In this document: positions 32,585 to 43,637 of the stretch, piece after piece
How the letters are laid out: each line of letters begins with the position of its first letter
Numbering within the stretch: position 1 is the first letter of the stretch
Source: Cryptomeria japonica
Lineage: Eukaryota > Streptophyta > Pinopsida > Cupressales > Cupressaceae
Reading direction: 5' to 3'
Length of the DNA: 64,000 nucleotides
NCBI RefSeq assembly: GCF_030272615.1
Contig: NC_081406.1
Span: forward strand, 109,439,283-109,503,282
The notes under the pieces: model-generated
What the model was told of the DNA's origin: nothing
Seen by the model: the letters and a program-made list of their open reading frames with translations, nothing else
Database searches by the model: none
Position numbers and translations under genes: made by a program

Positions 32585-33739
32585 TCAATTGTTCATCCCA
32601 AACCTTATAAAATAGTTAGCACTTATATGTCCATATCTTCCACAACATTCACACCATATCCTTGTATTGTAATCCCATGGTACTGCAGAATACTGTTGAT
32701 AAGGATCTGAGTAAGTTCGGTAACCTCTAGCATTTGCTCGGTGTGCATACCACATATAGTTCTTTTGCTTAAACCAACACTTCTCATTACTATGTCCATA
32801 TCTATTGCAGTTTTTACAAAACCCTTTGAATTTTGCCTTCTGATAATTGTTTACAGACTTTGTCCTGCATTGATTAGATGTGTGACCATATTTATTGCAA
32901 TTGTAGCAATAACCTTTGGACTTAGTGACATTCGGTTGCTTACCTTTTCTAATTTGGCACATGTTGGTAGTGTGACCTTGATTTCCACAGTAGTTGCAAA
33001 TAGGCTTCTTTCTTTTGATGTTATTCTTGTTTCCAGCTTGCTTTGATGATTTTCCTCTCTCGGTAGTATGAATTCCCTTCTCGGTAGAGTCTTTTCCTTT
33101 GTAACTGAGTCCTACATCCTTGTTGGGTCGTCTTGTATTCAATTGCTCATCTAACATCTTTGATGCTTCATAACTCTTCTTCAGTGTTTCTTTGGATTTC
33201 TTCTCTGTTTCAAGTTCATCGATCAACCTTGATACTTCAAGTTTCAATGCTTGATTCTCATCATCCTTCAGAATTGCTTCTTGATGTGCATAACCTAGTT
33301 GATCTAATAGATTTTGTTGAATTCCAATCAACCTTGTGATTTCATCATTCTTATCAGATACTAAGACTTCAAGTTGTTGTTTCTCTCTTTGTAGATCTCT
33401 TACTTTATCCTCGACTGTCCTCAATGTATCAAGATTTTCAGTCATCTGTGTGCTGAAATGTTCATGTTCTCTTTTCATTGCTTTTAGTTGATCAACCAGT
33501 GCTTTGTTCTTTTCTTTCAATATTCCAATCATTTCTTCAGTTTCTTTAGATATACTATTCTCAAATGATGTCTCGATTTGTTCCACTAACTCTTGAGAGT
33601 CCTGTAAATTATTAGATAATCTTCTTCTCACTTTCAGAGATTTTTGCATTTGCCTTTGCATGTCTACAATAACTTGATTAGCATGATCCAATTCTTCTTG
33701 CAGATACACAATCCTCCGAGATTGTTTATAGCCTTCCAT
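32585..33739 (-). CDS. NA-1 ORF1: coiled-coil protein with four tandem CCHC knuckles (gag-like)
   Basis: The ATG at 33739 lies about 50 bases after the primer site and opens a 384-codon frame without stops. Residues 1-190 are heptad-rich coiled coil (LQEELDHANQVIVDMQRQM, KEKNKALVDQLKAMK). A basic Gly/Lys/Ser linker follows, then CNYCGNQGHTTNMC, CYNCNKYGHTSNQC, CKNCNRYGHSNEKC and a degenerate fourth CECCGRYGHISANY. A fifth decayed knuckle lies past the stop. The copia gag capsid domain (UBN2 type) is not recognisable. Position and knuckles suggest an RNA-binding Gag or nucleocapsid. Being open while ORF2 has about eleven stops is notable. Confidence 0.75.
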   Translation of the reverse strand: MEGYKQSRRIVYLQEELDHANQVIVDMQRQMQKSLKVRRRLSNNLQDSQELVEQIETSFENSISKETEEMIGILKEKNKALVDQLKAMKREHEHFSTQMTENLDTLRTVEDKVRDLQREKQQLEVLVSDKNDEITRLIGIQQNLLDQLGYAHQEAILKDDENQALKLEVSRLIDELETEKKSKETLKKSYEASKMLDEQLNTRRPNKDVGLSYKGKDSTEKGIHTTERGKSSKQAGNKNNIKRKKPICNYCGNQGHTTNMCQIRKGKQPNVTKSKGYCYNCNKYGHTSNQCRTKSVNNYQKAKFKGFCKNCNRYGHSNEKCWFKQKNYMWYAHRANARGYRTYSDPYQQYSAVPWDYNTRIWCECCGRYGHISANYFIRFGMNN

Positions 33740-33787
33740 TGATAAGATCTTTCTCTTTAGGTAGTTAAACCCTTTTCCAAGATTGAA

Positions 33788-33800
33788 GCTCTGATGCCAA
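33788..33800 (-). other. NA-1 primer-binding site
   Basis: Minus strand reads TTGGCATCAGAGC right after the LTR end CCTAACAA. It differs from the canonical tRNA-iMet site TGGTATCAGAGC at one base. Confidence 0.8.
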
Positions 33801-33801
33801 T

Positions 33802-34925
33802 TGTTAGGCCCAATATGGAAAGCTAATGTACTGAGAGGGGAGGGCTGAATCAGTACTTCAAAACTTTTCTTCAATAATAACTTTACTGTTATGCATAAAC
33901 CGAATAGTACAGTAACATAATATAAAGCTAAAACAAATAGATAACAATCATACATGATTCACTCCATAACACATATATTTTGGTTACATAGAAACTCTTG
34001 GTTAGAGAGAAAAACTGCGGTGGGGATGGCACCCACAACTTCACTACTGCAATAATAAAGAGTGCTCAGTTAGAGCTACATGTTTAGCTATTTATGATAG
34101 CTTACCCTGTTAGGAGTAACAAGATCTGTTAGATCTACCTTGCTAAAGGATTTTACAACACTTATTCTAAATGCTGCACCTGGTTAGAGGCTTTACAATT
34201 TATAGACTTTATTAGAGTCTTTTACCTTGTTGAAGGTTTCTCTTACAACTTCAAAATATTACAATAAATCATTACAAATATCTGCAACTTTACATCTGAA
34301 ATGTTATAGAAGATTCTATGTGGTCAGAATAGATTACCTTGCTTACAGCATACCTTGGTAACCCATATAGTAACTCGGTAAACCCTTCTGTTTACTCTGT
34401 TCTTTGACTGTTCTTTGAAATCCTTCTCGGTGACCTCTGTGTCTCTGCAACAATCTTCTTAAACTCATGCACACACACCTTTAATTCTTAACTCATGCTA
34501 TATAAATAGATCTCTTATGTCGGTGATCCATTCAGCACTTCGATCTTACAAATATGTTTTATCGAATGAATAACCATGCAAAATATTTAATTGGTTAGAT
34601 GACCTCAAAATCATACACAATCTTTAAGTGCAATTTCCAATGTGATAACGGTTCTATGTGCCTCAATCTTGTAACATGTTTTCATATGTATGTCCAGGTT
34701 CAAAGAATCTGGTAACACGTTTCACTCAGTGTGTCATCTTTGCTGCTCGGTAGACATGAAATGATACTCGGTAGACAGCTCGGTGTAAACTATGCTTTGA
34801 GACTACTTTCTTCTGTAACCGACTCGACTGTGCATACCAACTGAATATCTCGGTAGTAGTAACCGACTAGAGTATATGGAATAACTTTGAACATAAAACT
34901 AATGGCAACTTGATAAGTAGTAACA
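33802..34925 (-). repeat. NA-1 5' LTR (1124 bp)
   Basis: Plus reading tgttaggccc ... agtagtaaca, paired with 25524-26662 and followed by the tttac TSD. Confidence 0.9.
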
Positions 34926-34930
34926 TTTAC

Positions 34931-36497
34931 AACAAAAGACACATCAGATAGACTCTTTATTCAAGAATCATTAACGATATCATACCCCACTAGTCTCGAT
35001 ACTCCGTCAACTCAAACAACCTTGTCACCCCTAGAGGGTGCCCGTTTTTTGTCTTTTTCTAGAAATTAACTCAAAGTGAATTGCTTCACAATTGGGTAGT
35101 TATCTTGGGAGATATATGGTGAGTAATCTTGGGGGTGGATTCTTTCCCACCCTTGCACTATAATATTGCCAATGTTTGGCAACTGACTTGGCTCAAAGTC
35201 TTTATTTCTATGGTTTGTATTAAGGATTCCATTCAGTGTGACAAATGATAAACTCAATTAAGATGCTTCCCAACCTTTAGAACAAAGGATTTTTGCATCA
35301 CAAGGATACTAGGGGAAGGCTATCAAACACACACTTCTATTGGAGGGGATTTTCATTAGCCTCCACATTTGATTATACTGGGTTGGTAAACTTGGCGATA
35401 AAGCCGTTTCCCACTTAGGTCGTTCCCCTCTCACCAACCTTAATAGCACCCTAAGGGCAACTCAGGAGGGAAGGCCTTCTAAAGGATTTAATTGCTTGAA
35501 GTAAAATAAAACATAAAAGAGTGGGGTTGGCTTTTTGATCACCCAATTAATGGGAGAGAATATACCTACCACTCAAGACAAAGAAAATAAATTCTTTTTA
35601 TCCTTCAAAGAAATGATTTTGTAAATCCTAATTGGAGATGTTGCTCCAACCAAACATGTTGTTCTTTTTATCCCACAAAGCAATTTGTTTGTCTAATCTA
35701 GGAAATGAAATCTTGGTCAACTTAAAATAATGCACGTTGCTTTGAGATGGACATCACTTTGCAAAATGAAATGTGGATTATTATTTTTAATCTTGCAAAC
35801 AAGTATTGATTGTGAATTTTTTTAACCTTTGCAAGAAAATAAAGATTGTTGTTGTTCTTTTTATAACCCCAAAATTTGAAGTGTGAACCTAACTTGCAAG
35901 AAGGAAAATGTGAAGTTGTTTTTTTTTAACTTTGCAAATTTGACATTTTTTAAACCTGCAAATTGAAATGTGACATTCTTTCACCAATTTAAACTTAATG
36001 AGGTTCTTTTTAGCTTGAAAGGAAAATGAGTCAGTTTTAGCCAACCTTGAAAAAGTTAAAAAAATTAGATTCAAATCCTACTTTAACTTCTTCAATCTTG
36101 CATCAAACTGTTAGACCTGCAAGAAAACACCAGTTAGGAAAATAAAACATCATATGGTGGGATTCTCCAAGCCTATTTTAAAGTCTTTGTTACAAATTTC
36201 CTCTGTTAAAGTAGAAACTAGTACGAGGTTTCTCACCTACCCGTACGACAATTCCTATAATGCCCTACAACAAACTAGTTTTCTCGTATGAGAAAATAGT
36301 TTACTTGTGCGACTTCAAGTATTTGATCGTATGAGCTTAGAAAAGAGATAGAGGATAGAATAACACATAAAATAACATTTCTTCATAGGCCCATATGACA
36401 CAGAGTAGGTTCGAAGATGATAGAACATAAACACTCTTACGATGTTGCATTAATCTTGTGGAGAAATTGTTAGAAAAATGTGGATTTTAGGGGTCTA
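34931..36497 (-). other. Tat-1 leader, LTR-proximal part with a word array
   Basis: Collinear with about 21680-23290 of Tat-2, for example gactctttattcaa and cactagt-tcgatact blocks, then diverging. Between about 36220 and 36445 it holds spaced words agtacgag, cgtacgac, cgtatgag, tgtgcgac, cgtatgag and cttacgat, in the place where Tat-2 has its TAGCGCAT words. No ORF longer than about 60 codons. Confidence 0.75.
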
Positions 36498-36515
36498 ACC
36501 CCATGGTGGGTGCCA
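36498..36515 (-). other. Tat-1 primer-binding site
   Basis: Minus strand TGGCACCCACCATGGGGT, five bases after the LTR end. Same family as the Tat-2 site but with an intact leading TGG. Confidence 0.75.
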
Positions 36516-36520
36516 TTTTA

Positions 36521-37658
36521 TGTGTGGCTAAAAATGTGGTTTTCCACCTGCAAGAAGGAAAACACTTCAAACACACCAATGAAGCATTGCGTTAGATTGT
36601 TAGAAATCAAAATACAAGAAATGAGTTAAAAATTTCTAAAATCACCTCATTGTCCTCTATCCCTAATTATCTTTGGATTCAAGTTGGCCCTCACTTGGGA
36701 GAGTAGCTTTATCCTCTAGATGTCAACCTAAGGAATGAGTTATGAAGATGCAACTATAATCTAAATGGATGCAACTAAGATGAAGAGATGAAGATGAAGG
36801 ATGCAAGCTAGATGATTAGGATGCAAATATGAGTTCCAATTCGAAAGCTAAGGATGCTATGTGATTTAATTAAGGTAATATAAGGATGCAAGACTTGTAA
36901 AAGAAATGAATTAAGAAAAAAGATGAACTAAAATGAGTCTAAATGTTATGAGATGGATGCTTGATGCTAATGATTGGATGCTTGAAGATGAATTTGATGC
37001 TTGGTGATGACAAAGATAACTCCTTAACCTACAATGTGACTATAATTTTGATGCACAAAAGACTTTATCAATTGGGAGAGAAATGGGCTCTATTTATAGG
37101 AAAATTGGAGAAATGGATGGTTAATCTCAACAAGGGCTAGGATTGAAAGTTATCAATCCATGGGAGGAATTCAATCCAATCCCAAGTTGACAAATGTCAC
37201 CTTGAGATGGCTTGAGGGGATGCTAAGCAAGCATTAAATGCTAAATAAACATTTAGGGGTAAACTCAAGGAGTTACATCATTGGATAATGCCATTGACCA
37301 AGGAGGCATGCTATTACCCAAGAGGTAAACTCTTGTGCAACATGGAAAATGGTCAAAGGGACAACCATGATGGCTAAGGGGTGTGGGATTGCAAGAGACA
37401 TTAAATGCCTTGGGAAGGCTTTTGTAAGGTTACTTGACCAAAGAGGGAAACCTCTAGTGGTTTTGTCATAGCCTTACAAACTTGGAATATTCAACAAGTT
37501 AACTTATTGAAAAAGGTAGAGTCTTCCACACATTTGGAAGAAGTTCCCCATTATTAGGGAAATGACTTCCCTAAATTTAGGGATGTGACAAGATTAAGGG
37601 ATAAAAAATGATTAGGAAGGGATTGGAAGACTTCTAGAAGTGGATTTATATACATACA
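36521..37658 (-). repeat. Tat-1 5' LTR (about 1.14 kb, outer end approximate)
   Basis: Starts tgtgtggcta on plus. The middle matches the Tat-2 LTR (ctctatttatagg TATA block, ggattgaaag block, caatccatggg block). It contains a palindrome-like attcaacaagttaacttattgaa near 37488. The outer end is placed at atacataca before unrelated PMD sequence. The partner LTR is outside the window, so no TSD test is possible. Confidence 0.65.
37090..37100 (-). promoter_or_regulatory. TATA box of Tat-1 LTR
   Basis: Minus strand CCTATAAATAG, in the same context as the Tat-2 LTR boxes. Confidence 0.55.
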
Positions 37659-38784
37659 TATATCATCATTCTCCCTCCTGGTTGGATATAATAGGAGCCT
37701 AAGATATAAAAGTCTGTGGTATGAGTCTTCTACTCTCACCATGCTCGTACCACCTCTATGTCTCAAGATGTAGCTCTGATGGTGAGGACCTACAGAGTCT
37801 CGAGCTTGGTCTCTCTAAGCTTGTCTCTTCCTCAACTATTGCATCCTCTCCTCTATCATCTACTATAGGAGGGTCTATGGCTATAATATCCTCACTTGGA
37901 TGATCGGAGTCATCATCCTCCTCATCATCATCCTCATGATCCTCCTTCTTGTGATCATATCCCTCATTATAATCATCCTCCTGCTCATTTTCCTCCTATA
38001 GATCATCCTCCCCTCTCCATATTGGTTTTCTTGTGCATCCTCACTTCTAGGATCCTTCGAGGTCTCATTCTCTCTCTTCTCACTGTGAGAATCGACTACT
38101 CTCACCCATGGGCCGAGATTCCCTCTCAAGTAGTCTAATGGAAATATGGTTTGTGGGTACTTCTTGTCCCATGACATGACATAGCTATGTTTTACTCCAA
38201 CATCATCCTCAAGTGGGGTCATGAACCTGTCTCTCTCATCATTCTCTGAATCTATTAGCTCTATCTCATCTGTGGTAGGCCTAGGCATTGCCCCTGGTCT
38301 CATGGCACATCGAGAGTGTAGTATGTAGATAGATATGGCTAAAGGCACACCCTTCTCTATACCAAACTATCTCCTAACTTTGTCAAAGTAGAATAGTATG
38401 ACAATGTAGCTATAACGACCCTCTAGAAAGTGGTTCCACTGCATATGGCGAAGCTGTCTCTGTTGACCTAGCCAGGTGGTCATTCGTCTTTATGGTCTCC
38501 ACACAATGTAGTCTAATATTAATCTATCCATGATCACTCTCTAATATAATATCTTACCCCTCTACCATGGTCTAGTGAATGGATAAGCATATGACCTAGG
38601 CTCATTCCTGTCTACATCAATTGGAAATCCTACCTGCCTGATACATAAGATGTGCTCAAACATCTAGACCTATAGAAGGGTACAAGTCATGAAAATATTC
38701 CCCTCCCCATAAACATAATATCCCAAGTCATGATAGAGATGGGCTAGCACGCTCCATCCCCATGCAAAGATAAAACGTTGCTCC
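37659..38784 (-). pseudogene. Tat-3 antisense PMD gene, C-terminal half
   Basis: Minus-strand translation from the Cop-1 boundary gives RFIFAWGWSVLAHLYHDLGY, which matches Tat-2 PMD RRFAWGSAMLAHLYRDL. It continues with NEPRSYAYPFTRPWWRGK-type sequence, then MSWDKKYPQTIFPLDYLRG and an Arg/Met-rich, once acidic, tail to about 37880. Several stops and frame slips occur. The N-terminal half is at 59558-60044; the two halves join in frame once one TSD copy and Cop-1 are removed. The plus-strand His/Pro-rich frames here are shadows. Confidence 0.75.
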
Positions 38785-39992
38785 AGTTGGCAATTTGGAG
38801 GAATTGATTATGTGTTGCATTGATGTTTTTTCATTGATGTCAACACTAGTTGTTTTTCTATCTACTGACTTCCGGTAGAGTGGTTAGATTATGATAATTG
38901 ATCTAGAGACCATCTTCGGTATTCTCTGATTTGGTCTAGCTTGTGGTATTGGCTTGGATTGGTTATTCATGTGTTCTTGATGTGTATCACATTCAATGGG
39001 TCTGGGATTTGATGATTTGGATACTATCATTTGTTCTAGTAAGCCTTTTGGTCACCGGTAAGGCTTTTACTAGCAAAGCTTTGAGGAAGATCTTTTAATG
39101 AATTTGATAAGTGGTGTTGGTGTGGCTTCTATAAGGTTATCAGGATGTTGATGGCTATCATGTTCATGTTCCAGTTGATCGTGATGTTTCATCTAGCACC
39201 AAACCCATTCGGTGTTATTCTGCTAGGTTATGGACCAGTTTGTGTAACGTGTTGGTTGATGCTCCCAATGCATCACTGGTTGAATTTATTGTTTGAATTA
39301 TATTGTTTCGGTCTTAGGCAGACTTGGTTTATCATTGGTTTGTGGGATTATGTAATAGATCTATTGTATTATCTATTAGGTGGCCAACCTAATTGTTTAG
39401 GTCTTGAGTTGGTATAAATATGATGTAAGATCTCTTTGTAGATCATAACTTAGGAGTGGGATATAGGATTATCTATGTGTGAATAATGTTGTAATCATAT
39501 GCAGAGGTTTTGATCGATCATAGGTGATCAGACTGGGTTTGTGAAAGAGGTTTAAGATGTCTATTATTGAGCTTAACTAGAACTATACTTAGGCATAGGA
39601 GATGCTATTCTTGCAGTTCACTCATATTTCCAGATTGTACTCTGAATTTCTTTGTAGTCAGTGAGGCTCCTTTTGTGATGAGCAGTGTGTCTTCCTGCAT
39701 GTGCAGGACCCTCTTATTATCACATACTTTCTACAGAAGTATTCTCTGATTGTGGGTAGGCTTCCCACCGTGGTTTTTCCCTTTACCGGGTTTTCCACAT
39801 AGAAATATTGGTGTTATGTGTTATGGATGGTTGGTTAATTATTTTGTAATTTTTGTTTATGCTTAACTGTTACATCTGCTATTCTGGTATTTGGTTTATG
39901 CATTCTGGTAGAAGGTTTTGTGAGCTTAAAGTTTTATAATCTATTGACAACTAATGCACCCCCCTCTCATTTGTCCACCGGTTATCCTAACA
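38785..39992 (+). repeat. Cop-1 5' LTR (1208 bp)
   Basis: Ends atcctaaca directly before the primer site. The start reads agttggcaatttgg where the 3' copy has tgttggcaatttgg, so the terminal TG is mutated. TATA box ggtataaata at 39411-39420. Confidence 0.9.
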
Positions 39993-39994
39993 AT

Positions 39995-40006
39995 TGGTAT
40001 CAGAGC
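39995..40006 (+). other. Cop-1 primer-binding site
   Basis: tggtatcagagc, identical to the usual plant copia site complementary to the tRNA-iMet 3' end, two bases after the LTR. Confidence 0.95.
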
Positions 40007-40049
40007 TTGGTCCTCGTTTGCAGAAGCTTAACCACTTGAGGAAGATCCT

Positions 40050-41100
40050 ATGGCAACTAATAATTCAAATGCATTTGTTTTCCGAAGAGAAACCCCTAAG
40101 CTTGATTCGACAAATTACAGAGTATGGAAGATTCAGATGTAGACTCATTTGAGATATATTGGGAAAGAAATTTGGGAGATCACAGAGAAAGGCTATACTC
40201 CTCATAATCTGGCATTTGGCAATCCTCCTCCAACAAGCCTAGATAAGGAAATTGAAAATGATTGTTGAGCTAGAGAAGCACTCTTGAGCGCACTACCTGA
40301 TCAACAAATTATGGAATTAACTGACCAATCTAATATGAAGGCTGTGTGGGATAATTTGGAAGCTTTGAATGAAGGTGAACCTACTATTAAAATTTCTAAA
40401 CTTGATGGTTACCGGGTAAGGTATGAGAACCTAAAGATGGAAGAAGACGAAAGGATTACTGCTTTCGTAGAAAGAGTTAATGAAATTGTTATGGGAATTT
40501 AGTGTTGTGGTGGATCTCTGAGCAAAGACGATATTGTTTCTAAAGTTTTGAGAGCTTTTCCACTGGCTTACAAGATGGAGGCTACTACAATTAATGAGTT
40601 GAGAACAATGGATAACACTTCGATTTACTGAGATACTTTGGTTGGAAAATTGTCTTCCTTTGAGCTTGAAGAATTTGGTCCTCAAGGAGTTGCAAAGACT
40701 GAATCTGCTTTTCATGCACCCACATCATCAACCGGCAAGAGTGATTGGAAAGATTTATATGCAAAAGAACTGGATGAAATGAAGAAAGAAGATGAAGAAT
40801 TTGAGAAAATGGAAGCCCTATTTGCTAGAAGAGTACCTAAAGGTCCTGCTGGAAGTAAGTTTGAAGGAAAATCACCTTATAAATGTTTTGCATGTAATAA
40901 GATAGGTCATTTTGCATCTAGATGTCCTGAGAGGAATTCAAGATCTGAAGAGAGAGCTAGAAGATATTTTAGGCCTAACCATAATTATCAAAACAAGCAT
41001 AAGTATAGGAGAAACAAAGACAAATCATGTTAGTATGCAGATGAGGAAGGTGTAATTGATTCTGATGATGAACCAACATAGGATTCGGCTAGTGGATCCG
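40050..41100 (+). pseudogene. Cop-1 gag
   Basis: ATG at 40050 (MATNNSNAFVFRRETPKLD). Copia-type gag markers in one frame: NYRVWKIQM, LTDQSNMKAVWDNLEAL, GYRVRYENLKMEEDERITAF and IVSKVLRAFPLAYKM. A zinc knuckle CFACNKIGHFASRCPE follows. Stops near 40140, 40266, 40500, 40629 and 41031. It would have formed particles and bound RNA. Confidence 0.88.
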
Positions 41101-42560
41101 GTAGTGGTAAGGAATGGGTATTTTTGGCTATTAAGGAAGATGCTCCAGTACTTGTTATTCAAAATGAGGAAAAGGCCCTTGCTACTAAAATTGAAGACAA
41201 GGATGAATGGGTGATAGACAATGGTTGTTCACTTCATATGACTGGAGATAAAATGAATTTTTTATCTTTGCAAGAATTTTATGGTGGTCTGGTTAGATTT
41301 GGAGATGACAAAGCATGCATGATCAAAGGAAGAGGAACTATATCATTGGATGGTAAGAATAATATTGATAATGTTTATTATGTTTAAGGTTTAAGGCATA
41401 ATCTCTTGAGTGTAGGAAAGTTGGTGGATAAGGGATTTCAATTATAGTTCAAGGATGGAAAATGCAAAATCATTAATAGATCTGGTTTGGAGATTGCAAC
41501 CGATACACAGACTAAAGGTAACATCTTTCATTTGAACTCCGGTGAGAAAACATGTTTGATTGCACAAATTGATGAGAGTTGGCTATGACATAAGAGGTTG
41601 TGTCATGTGAATTTTGATTGCACTGTAAATATTGGTTCAACTAAGGCTATTAGAGATATACCTAAGATTGTGAAGCCCTATAATCTAGTATGTAAGAAAT
41701 GTCAATTTGGAAAGCATGTCAGAACTTGTTTTAAGAGTATTCAAGATAAATCTAATGATTCTCTTGATCTTATTCATATTGATTTATGTGGTCCTGCTAG
41801 AATAAAGAGTTTTCAGGGTGATAGATATTTTATGCTAATCATTGATGACTATTCTAGAATGATGTGGGTTACTTTTGTAAGGGAGAAATCTAAAGCTTTT
41901 GAAAAGTTTAAAATCTTTAAAGCTAAAGTTGAGACAGAGATAGGGTTGAAGATTAAATTCTCAAGGTCAGATCAGGGTGTTGAATTCACGTCCGATGAAT
42001 TTAACAGTTATTGTGAGAAGCATGGGATAAGGAGACGATTCTCTGCCCCCCGGACACCTCAACAAAATAGTGTTGTGGAAAGAAAGATCAAAACTATCTT
42101 GGATGCGGCTAGAACTATGATGATGGAAGCTAATATGCCTCATATCTATTGGAGAGAAGATGTGAGCACAACAATATACACATTCAATAGAGTTCATATC
42201 AAAGGAGACACCGGTAAGTCACCTGATGAATTATGATTTGGTCATACATCTTCAGTTAAGTATTTTAGAATCTTTGGTAGTAAATTCTATATCAAAAGAG
42301 ATGATTCCATTCGAAAGTTTGATCCTAGATATGATGAAGGGATATTTGTTGGTTATTCTAATGAAAGCAAAGCATATAGATGTTATAACAAGAGATTGAA
42401 AATAATTGTGGAGAGCGCTAATGTCAAGGTGGATGAGATGTACAAAGGTCAAATTAGAACTTATGAGAGAGAACCAGAAGTGGATATGATAATTGAACTG
42501 GTAGCACCTGTACCTGAACAAAATGTTGAACTAGTTACTCTGATAGTATAAGAAAATTCA
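41101..42560 (+). pseudogene. Cop-1 protease and integrase
   Basis: The protease segment EWVIDNGCSLHMTGDK has N in place of the S of D-S-G. Integrase zinc region: H-KRLCHVNFD to LVCKKCQFGKH. Core: HIDLCGPARIKSFQGDRYF (first Asp), FSRSDQGVEFTSDEF (second Asp) and TPQQNSVVERKIKT (Glu). The trailing GYSNESKAYRCYNKR segment follows. In-frame stops near 41076, 41385, 41445, 41586, 42234 and 42549; several sit where Trp or Gln codons are usual. Confidence 0.88.
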
Positions 42561-42664
42561 ACAACGACTCAAGATTAGAGCAGGGAAACAAAAACTCAGA
42601 TCCTCAGTATGTAAGGTTAAATCATTCAGAAAATTAGATCATTGGTGGAAAGAACAAAGGAGTA

Positions 42665-43637
42665 ATGACAAGAAAAAGGTTGGCAACTGATGAGGTATGT
42701 ATAATTTCTCAAGTTGAACCGGTATTAATTATTGAAGCTTGTAAAGATGATTGTTGGATGAAAGCTATGGAAGAGGAATTAGATCAGATTGAAAAGAACA
42801 ACACATGGACTTTAGTTCCCCGACCTAAAAATAAGAATATTATTGGAACTAAATGGGTTTTTAGGAATAAATTGAATGAGGATGGACAAGTTGTGAGGAA
42901 TAAGGCTAGATTGGTATGTAAAGGATATTCTTAGAAGGAAGGAATTGATTATGATGATACTTTTGCTCCGCTAGCTAGGATTGAAGCTGTGAGATTATTT
43001 CTTGCTTATGTTGCCCATAAGAAATAAAAGATTTATCAAATGGATGTTAAATGTGTATTTTTGAATGAAGATCTTGAAGATGAAGTTTATATTGAGTAAC
43101 CTAATGGTTTTTCACTTTTAGATGATAAAAAAATGGTTTGCAGGTTAAGGATAATGTTATATGGATTGAAACAAGCCCCTAGAGCTTGATATGCCAGATT
43201 GGACAAATATCTTTTGAAGCTTGGTTTCACTAAAGGTAATGCTGACAATAAATTATGTATGGAATTCTCTGAAAATATGGAGCCTGAATTTGAGATGTCT
43301 ATGATTGGGGAGATGAAATTTTTCTTAGGTTTGCAGATTACTCAGAATGACAAAGGTATTCTCATCTATCAAACTAAGTATGCTAGAGAGTTGTTGAAGA
43401 AATTTGGTATGGAAAATTATAAACCAGTTGGTACCCCTATGGTTACAAGTGAGAAATTGACAAAGAAAGATGTATCAGCTCCGGTAAATCCTACAAGGTA
43501 CAAATCTATGATTGGAGGTTTGTTATATCTGACTTAGACTAGATCGGATATAATGAACGTTGTTTGTATTGTATCAAGATATCAAAGTGATCCTAGAGAG
43601 AATCATGAGTGTGCAGTGAAAAGGAGTTTTAGGTATT
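42665..43637 (+). pseudogene. Cop-1 reverse transcriptase, YVDD box deleted, cut by Cop-2
   Basis: In a different frame from integrase: [63 protein letters not shown] and YGLKQAPRA. After LGFTKGNADN the frame goes straight to KLCMEFSENMEPEFEM, skipping the stretch that should hold YVDD, then MIGEMKFFLGLQI. So an in-frame deletion of about 20-25 codons (junction near 43246) removed the catalytic box. Stops near 42932, 43025, 43097, 43187 and 43535. The frame breaks at 43638, where Cop-2 enters at KRSFRYL. Confidence 0.88.

Larger units (their letters stand above)
25524..34925 (-). mobile_element. NA-1: non-autonomous LTR retrotransposon (gag-like ORF plus about 1,120-codon ORF, no pol)
   Basis: Two LTRs of 1139 and 1124 bp with TGTTA...TAACA ends and a perfect TSD, tttac, at 25519-25523 and 34926-34930. 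Minus-strand order: 5' LTR, tRNA-iMet-type primer site, ORF1 with coiled coil and tandem CCHC knuckles, spacer, long ORF2 of unknown function, purine-rich tract, 3' LTR. No reverse transcriptase, RNase H or integrase motif was seen in any frame, so it would need enzymes in trans. LTR ends and primer site are copia-like. A probable solo LTR has inserted between the ORFs. Confidence 0.9.
1..37658 (-). mobile_element. Tat-1: outer Tat-type Ty3/gypsy LTR retrotransposon, split by two insertions, 3' part outside window
   Basis: The sense strand is minus. Reading right to left, the pieces are: 5' LTR (about 37658-36521), primer site, leader (36497-34931, resuming 25518-24777), then gag, protease, G-patch and the start of RT (4842-1), cut off by the window edge. 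The leader is interrupted by NA-1 (flanked by tttac on both sides), and the leader/gag junction by Tat-2 (flanked by gttcc on both sides). Removing both inserts gives a leader and gag start collinear with those of Tat-2, which supports this reconstruction. The dual-RNase H half of pol lies outside the window; assignment to the Tat lineage rests on similarity to Tat-2. Confidence 0.85.

Noticed and set aside
37896-38138. His/Pro-rich plus-strand ORF
   Set aside because: Opposite the acidic/Arg-rich tail of the Tat-3 PMD gene; composition follows from the other strand.
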